Below are positions 61,387 to 64,000 of a stretch of DNA of 64,000 nucleotides, one piece after another (positions within the stretch are counted from its first letter, which is position 1; each line of letters begins with the position of its first letter). A program made the translations under genes and the position numbers. The notes below the pieces were generated by a model. The model saw only the letters and a list, made by a program, of their open reading frames with translations, did no database searches and was not told the origin of the DNA. The stretch comes from JAICSD01 sp963836665. GTDB lineage: Bacteria > Acidobacteriota > Vicinamibacteria > Vicinamibacterales > 2-12-FULL-66-21. The stretch covers positions 157,088 to 221,087 of the forward strand of contig CAWIKL010000005.1 of NCBI GenBank assembly GCA_963836665.1, written 5' to 3'.

Positions 61387-62328
61387 TTCTCGTCGTCGCC
61401 GAAGAGCGCGATGGCAAGCTGAATCGCGCCACGCTGGAAACCATTGCCGCCGCGCAGGCCGCCGGCGGAGCGATCAAGATTGCGGTGCTGGGCGCTGGCG
61501 TCGACGAGGTCGCGCGCGAGCTGGCGCACGCCGCCGTCCGACGAGGTGATCGTCGTCGACGACCCGGCGTTGAAGGAGTTCACGGCGGACGGCTTCGTGC
61601 TGGCGCTCGAGCAGCTCATCGCCGCGGAGAAGCCGGACCGCGTGTTCCTGCCGCACACCTACCAGACGCGCGACTTCGCGCCGGCGCTGGCCGCGCGCGT
61701 CAAGCGTCCGCTCGTCACCGACTGCACCGCCGTGAAGGCTGCCGGATACGTGCGCCCGATGTTCCAGGGCAAGCTGCAGGCCGACATCGCCGTGGACGGT
61801 CCGCACCTGGCGACGTTCCAGATAGGCGCTTTCCGAGCCGACGCTATGAAGAGCATGCCGAGCGGCAGCGCGCCGATTCGTGCCGCCGGCATCGCCATCG
61901 ACCCGGCCCGGATTCGCCAGAAGCCGGAAGCGCCGTTCAAGGAAGCGAAGCAGGCGGTCGATCTGTCGCAGGCCGAGCGCATCGTGGCGGTCGGCCGCGG
62001 CATCAAGGGCCAGGAGCACATCCAACTGGCGCAGCAGCTGGCCCAGGCGATGGGCGCTGAACTTGCCGCCTCGCGCCCGATCTGCGATGCCGGCTGGCTA
62101 CCGATGGATCGTCAGATCGGCAGTTCCGGCCAGACCGTGGCGCCCAAGCTCTACGTCGCGCTCGGGATCTCCGGCGCCATCCAGCACCTCGTCGGCATGA
62201 AGGGGTCGCGCACTATCGTCGCGATCAACAAGGATGCCGAGGCACCCATCTTCGAGGTTGCCGACTATGGCATCGTCGGCGACCTATTCGAGGTGGTGCC
62301 CGCGTTGATCGCGGCCCTGAACGCGTAA
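61383..62328 (+). CDS. etfA: Electron transfer flavoprotein alpha subunit (one extra C at 61538-61539)
   Basis: GTG at 61383 gives ILVVAEERDGKLNRATLETI; the frame breaks after ARELAHAAV. Dropping one C from CC at 61538-61539 yields AAVDEVIVVDDPALKEFTAD and the remaining frame to 62328, 314 residues (typical 310-320). The FAD domain is clear: VAVGRGIKGQEHIQLAQQL, SRPICDAGWLPMDRQIGSSG, TVAPKLYVALGISGAIQHL and AINKDAEAPIFEVADYGIVG. It carries the FAD that passes electrons to ETF-quinone oxidoreductase, encoded next. Confidence 0.92.
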
Positions 62329-63997
62329 GTGGCCGAACGCGAGACCCTCGAAGTCGACATTCTCATCGTCGGTGGCGGCCCCGCCGGTCTGTCCGCGGCG
62401 TTGCGGCTCGCACAGTTGCAGAAAGAGAAGGGCGGCGAGCCGCTCGCCATTGCGGTGCTCGAGAAGGCACGCGAGGCGGGCGCGCACATGCTGTCGGGCG
62501 CCGTGCTCGACCCCTCGACGCTGAAGGATTTGGTGCCTGATTTCAAGGCGAAGGGGGCACCGCTTGCCGCCGAGGTCCAGCGCGACGACATCTACTTCCT
62601 GACGCGCACGGCCAAACTTCGTCTGCCGATCACCCCGCCGTTCTTCCGGAACCACGGCAACTACATCATCTCGCTCAACAAGTTCGTGAAGTGGCTGGCC
62701 GGCCTCGTCGAGGCGGAAGGCATCGACATCTTCACCGGCTTTGCCGCGACCGAGGTGCTCTTCGACGGCGACGCGGTCGCCGGCGTCCGCACCGGCGATC
62801 GGGGCATCGACAAGCACGGGCAGAAGAAGTCCACCTTCGAGCCTGGCGTCGACATTCGCGCCAGGGTGACGATTTTCACCGACGGCGTCCGCGGCAATCT
62901 GACCAAGGCGCTCGTGCGCCGGCTGGGGCTGGACGATGGGAAAAGCCCGGCGGTGTATGCGATTGGCCTCAAGGAGTTGTGGGAAGTGCCGGCGGGCCGC
63001 GTCGAGCCCGGTCGCGTCGTCCACACGATGGGCTACCCGCTGAAGATGGAAGAGTTCGGCGGCGGGTTCATGTACTCGATGCCGGGCAACCTCGTGTCGC
63101 TCGGGCTGGTGGCGGGTCTTGATTACAAGGATCCGATGTTCGATCCGCACGTCGCCTTCCAGCACCTGAAGCGGCATCCGCTCGTCGCATCGGTGCTCGA
63201 GGGGGGAACGCTCGATCCGCTACGGCGCCAAGGCGTTGCCCGAAGGCGGCTGGTACACGATTCCGAAGACCTATGCGGCCGGCGCGCTCATCGCCGGGGA
63301 TGCCGCCGGGTTCATGAACTCGGCGCGCCTCAAGGGCATCCATCTCGCCATGCGCACCGGCATGCTCGCCGCGGACACGGCCTTCGAGGCGGTCCGCAAG
63401 GGGGACACGTCCGAGGCGGCGATGAAGGCCTACGACGATCGCGTGCAGGCGAGTGCCGTGCGCAAGGAACTCTACCCGGTGCGTAACGTGCACCAGGCGT
63501 TCGGCTACGGCACGATCGCCGGCGCGGCGTTCACCGGACTGTCGCTCATCACCCGCGGCGGCTGGTTCAAGGATCCGTTGCCGGCGCACGGCGGCTGGAC
63601 GCGCATCCGCAAGCTCGCCGACTACTACAAGGATGCGCGACCCGACCCCGAAGCGTCCGTCAACCCGGTGAAGATCGATCGCCAGCTCACGTTCGATCGC
63701 CTGACCGGCGTCCACTACTCGGGCACGCGCCATCCCGAGGATCAGCCGTCGCACCTCATCGTGCACGACGCGAACGTCTGCGCCACGCGCTGCCGAGAGG
63801 AATACGGCAACCCGTGCATCCGCTTCTGTCCGGCCAATGTCTACGAAATGGTCGACGCGGGTGACGGCACCAAGAAGCTGCAGATCAACGCCTCGAACTG
63901 CGTCCACTGCAAGACCTGCGACATCATGGACCCCTACCAGATCATCGACTGGGTGCCACCCGAGGGGGGCGGCGGCCCGAATTACGAAGGAATGTAG
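62329..63997 (+). CDS. Electron transfer flavoprotein-quinone oxidoreductase (one extra G at 63214)
   Basis: GTG at 62329, right after the etfA stop. The FAD site is VDILIVGGGPAGLSAALRLA. The first frame is intact to VASVLEGGTL; removing G63214 restores LIRYGAKALPEGGWYTIPK and the frame to the TAG at 63995-63997, 555 residues, normal for the family. The C-terminal ferredoxin-like domain has the 4Fe-4S cysteines in IRFCPANVYE and ASNCVHCKTCDIMDP, and ends WVPPEGGGGPNY. The membrane-associated enzyme moves electrons from ETF to menaquinone, linking beta-oxidation to respiration. Confidence 0.93.
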
Positions 63998-64000
63998 GGG

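Noticed and set aside
59361..62060. 899-codon frame running from fabF through etfB into etfA
   Set aside because: After 60171 the translation loses all family similarity; it is the unshifted frame beyond the extra base in fabF, and etfB and etfA lie in other frames.

Overview
The window looks like a chromosomal segment of a high-GC, Gram-negative (diderm) bacterium. I infer Acidobacteriota, most plausibly a Vicinamibacteria-type lineage, with moderate confidence. Evidence for a diderm is BamA, Skp/OmpH, LolC/LolD, a FabZ-LpxA fusion, LpxI, Lnt, a TonB protein and several outer-membrane barrels. The futalosine menaquinone route, HspR control of dnaK and FecR/aromatic-rich secreted proteins fit that phylum. 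There is no phage, IS transposase, CRISPR array, rRNA or tRNA that I can recognise; coding density is high and no gene-free stretch exceeds 300 bp.

Layout. 0-8 kb: secreted TPR protein, NfeD protease with its slipin partner, SPOR protein, lnt, prfB (with a programmed +1 frameshift) and a barrel protein. 8-13 kb: a four-helix-bundle (S23/IVP-like) gene between oppositely oriented repeat tracts, then PBP1a and a FecR-type protein on the minus strand. 13-19 kb: dnaK-dnaJ-hspR, a DnaC-like ATPase and hemW. 19-28 kb: paired secreted paralogues, acyl-CoA dehydrogenase, a MeaB-methylmalonyl-CoA epimerase fusion, a metallo-hydrolase, MTA phosphorylase with a PfkB kinase, small membrane proteins and enoyl-CoA hydratase. 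28-35.7 kb: ribH-nusB-lysS, lolC-lolD and clpC. 35.7-43 kb: an envelope block of bamA, skp, fabZ-lpxA, lpxI and an oxidoreductase. 43-51 kb: a menaquinone block of ubiD, a cysteine-free MqnE-like protein, mqnA, mqnC, an amidohydrolase, mqnP, ubiX and ubiE/menG. 51-55 kb: tonB-like, miaA, deoB, dgt. 55-64 kb: yceD-rpmF-plsX-fabD-fabG-acpP-fabF, then etfB-etfA and ETF-quinone oxidoreductase, which links acyl-CoA oxidation to the menaquinone pool made by the preceding block.

Three things stand out. First, about a dozen intergenic tracts are built from short degenerate repeats, each in its own sequence dialect, several folding back on themselves and several running right up to, or including, a start codon; one pair brackets the four-helix-bundle gene. 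Second, the menaquinone block carries an MqnE-like radical-SAM relative with no cysteine at all. Third, six conserved genes between 45 and 63.3 kb each contain one extra base; removing it restores family-typical lengths, which points to consensus errors rather than pseudogenes, although all six are in the same direction.
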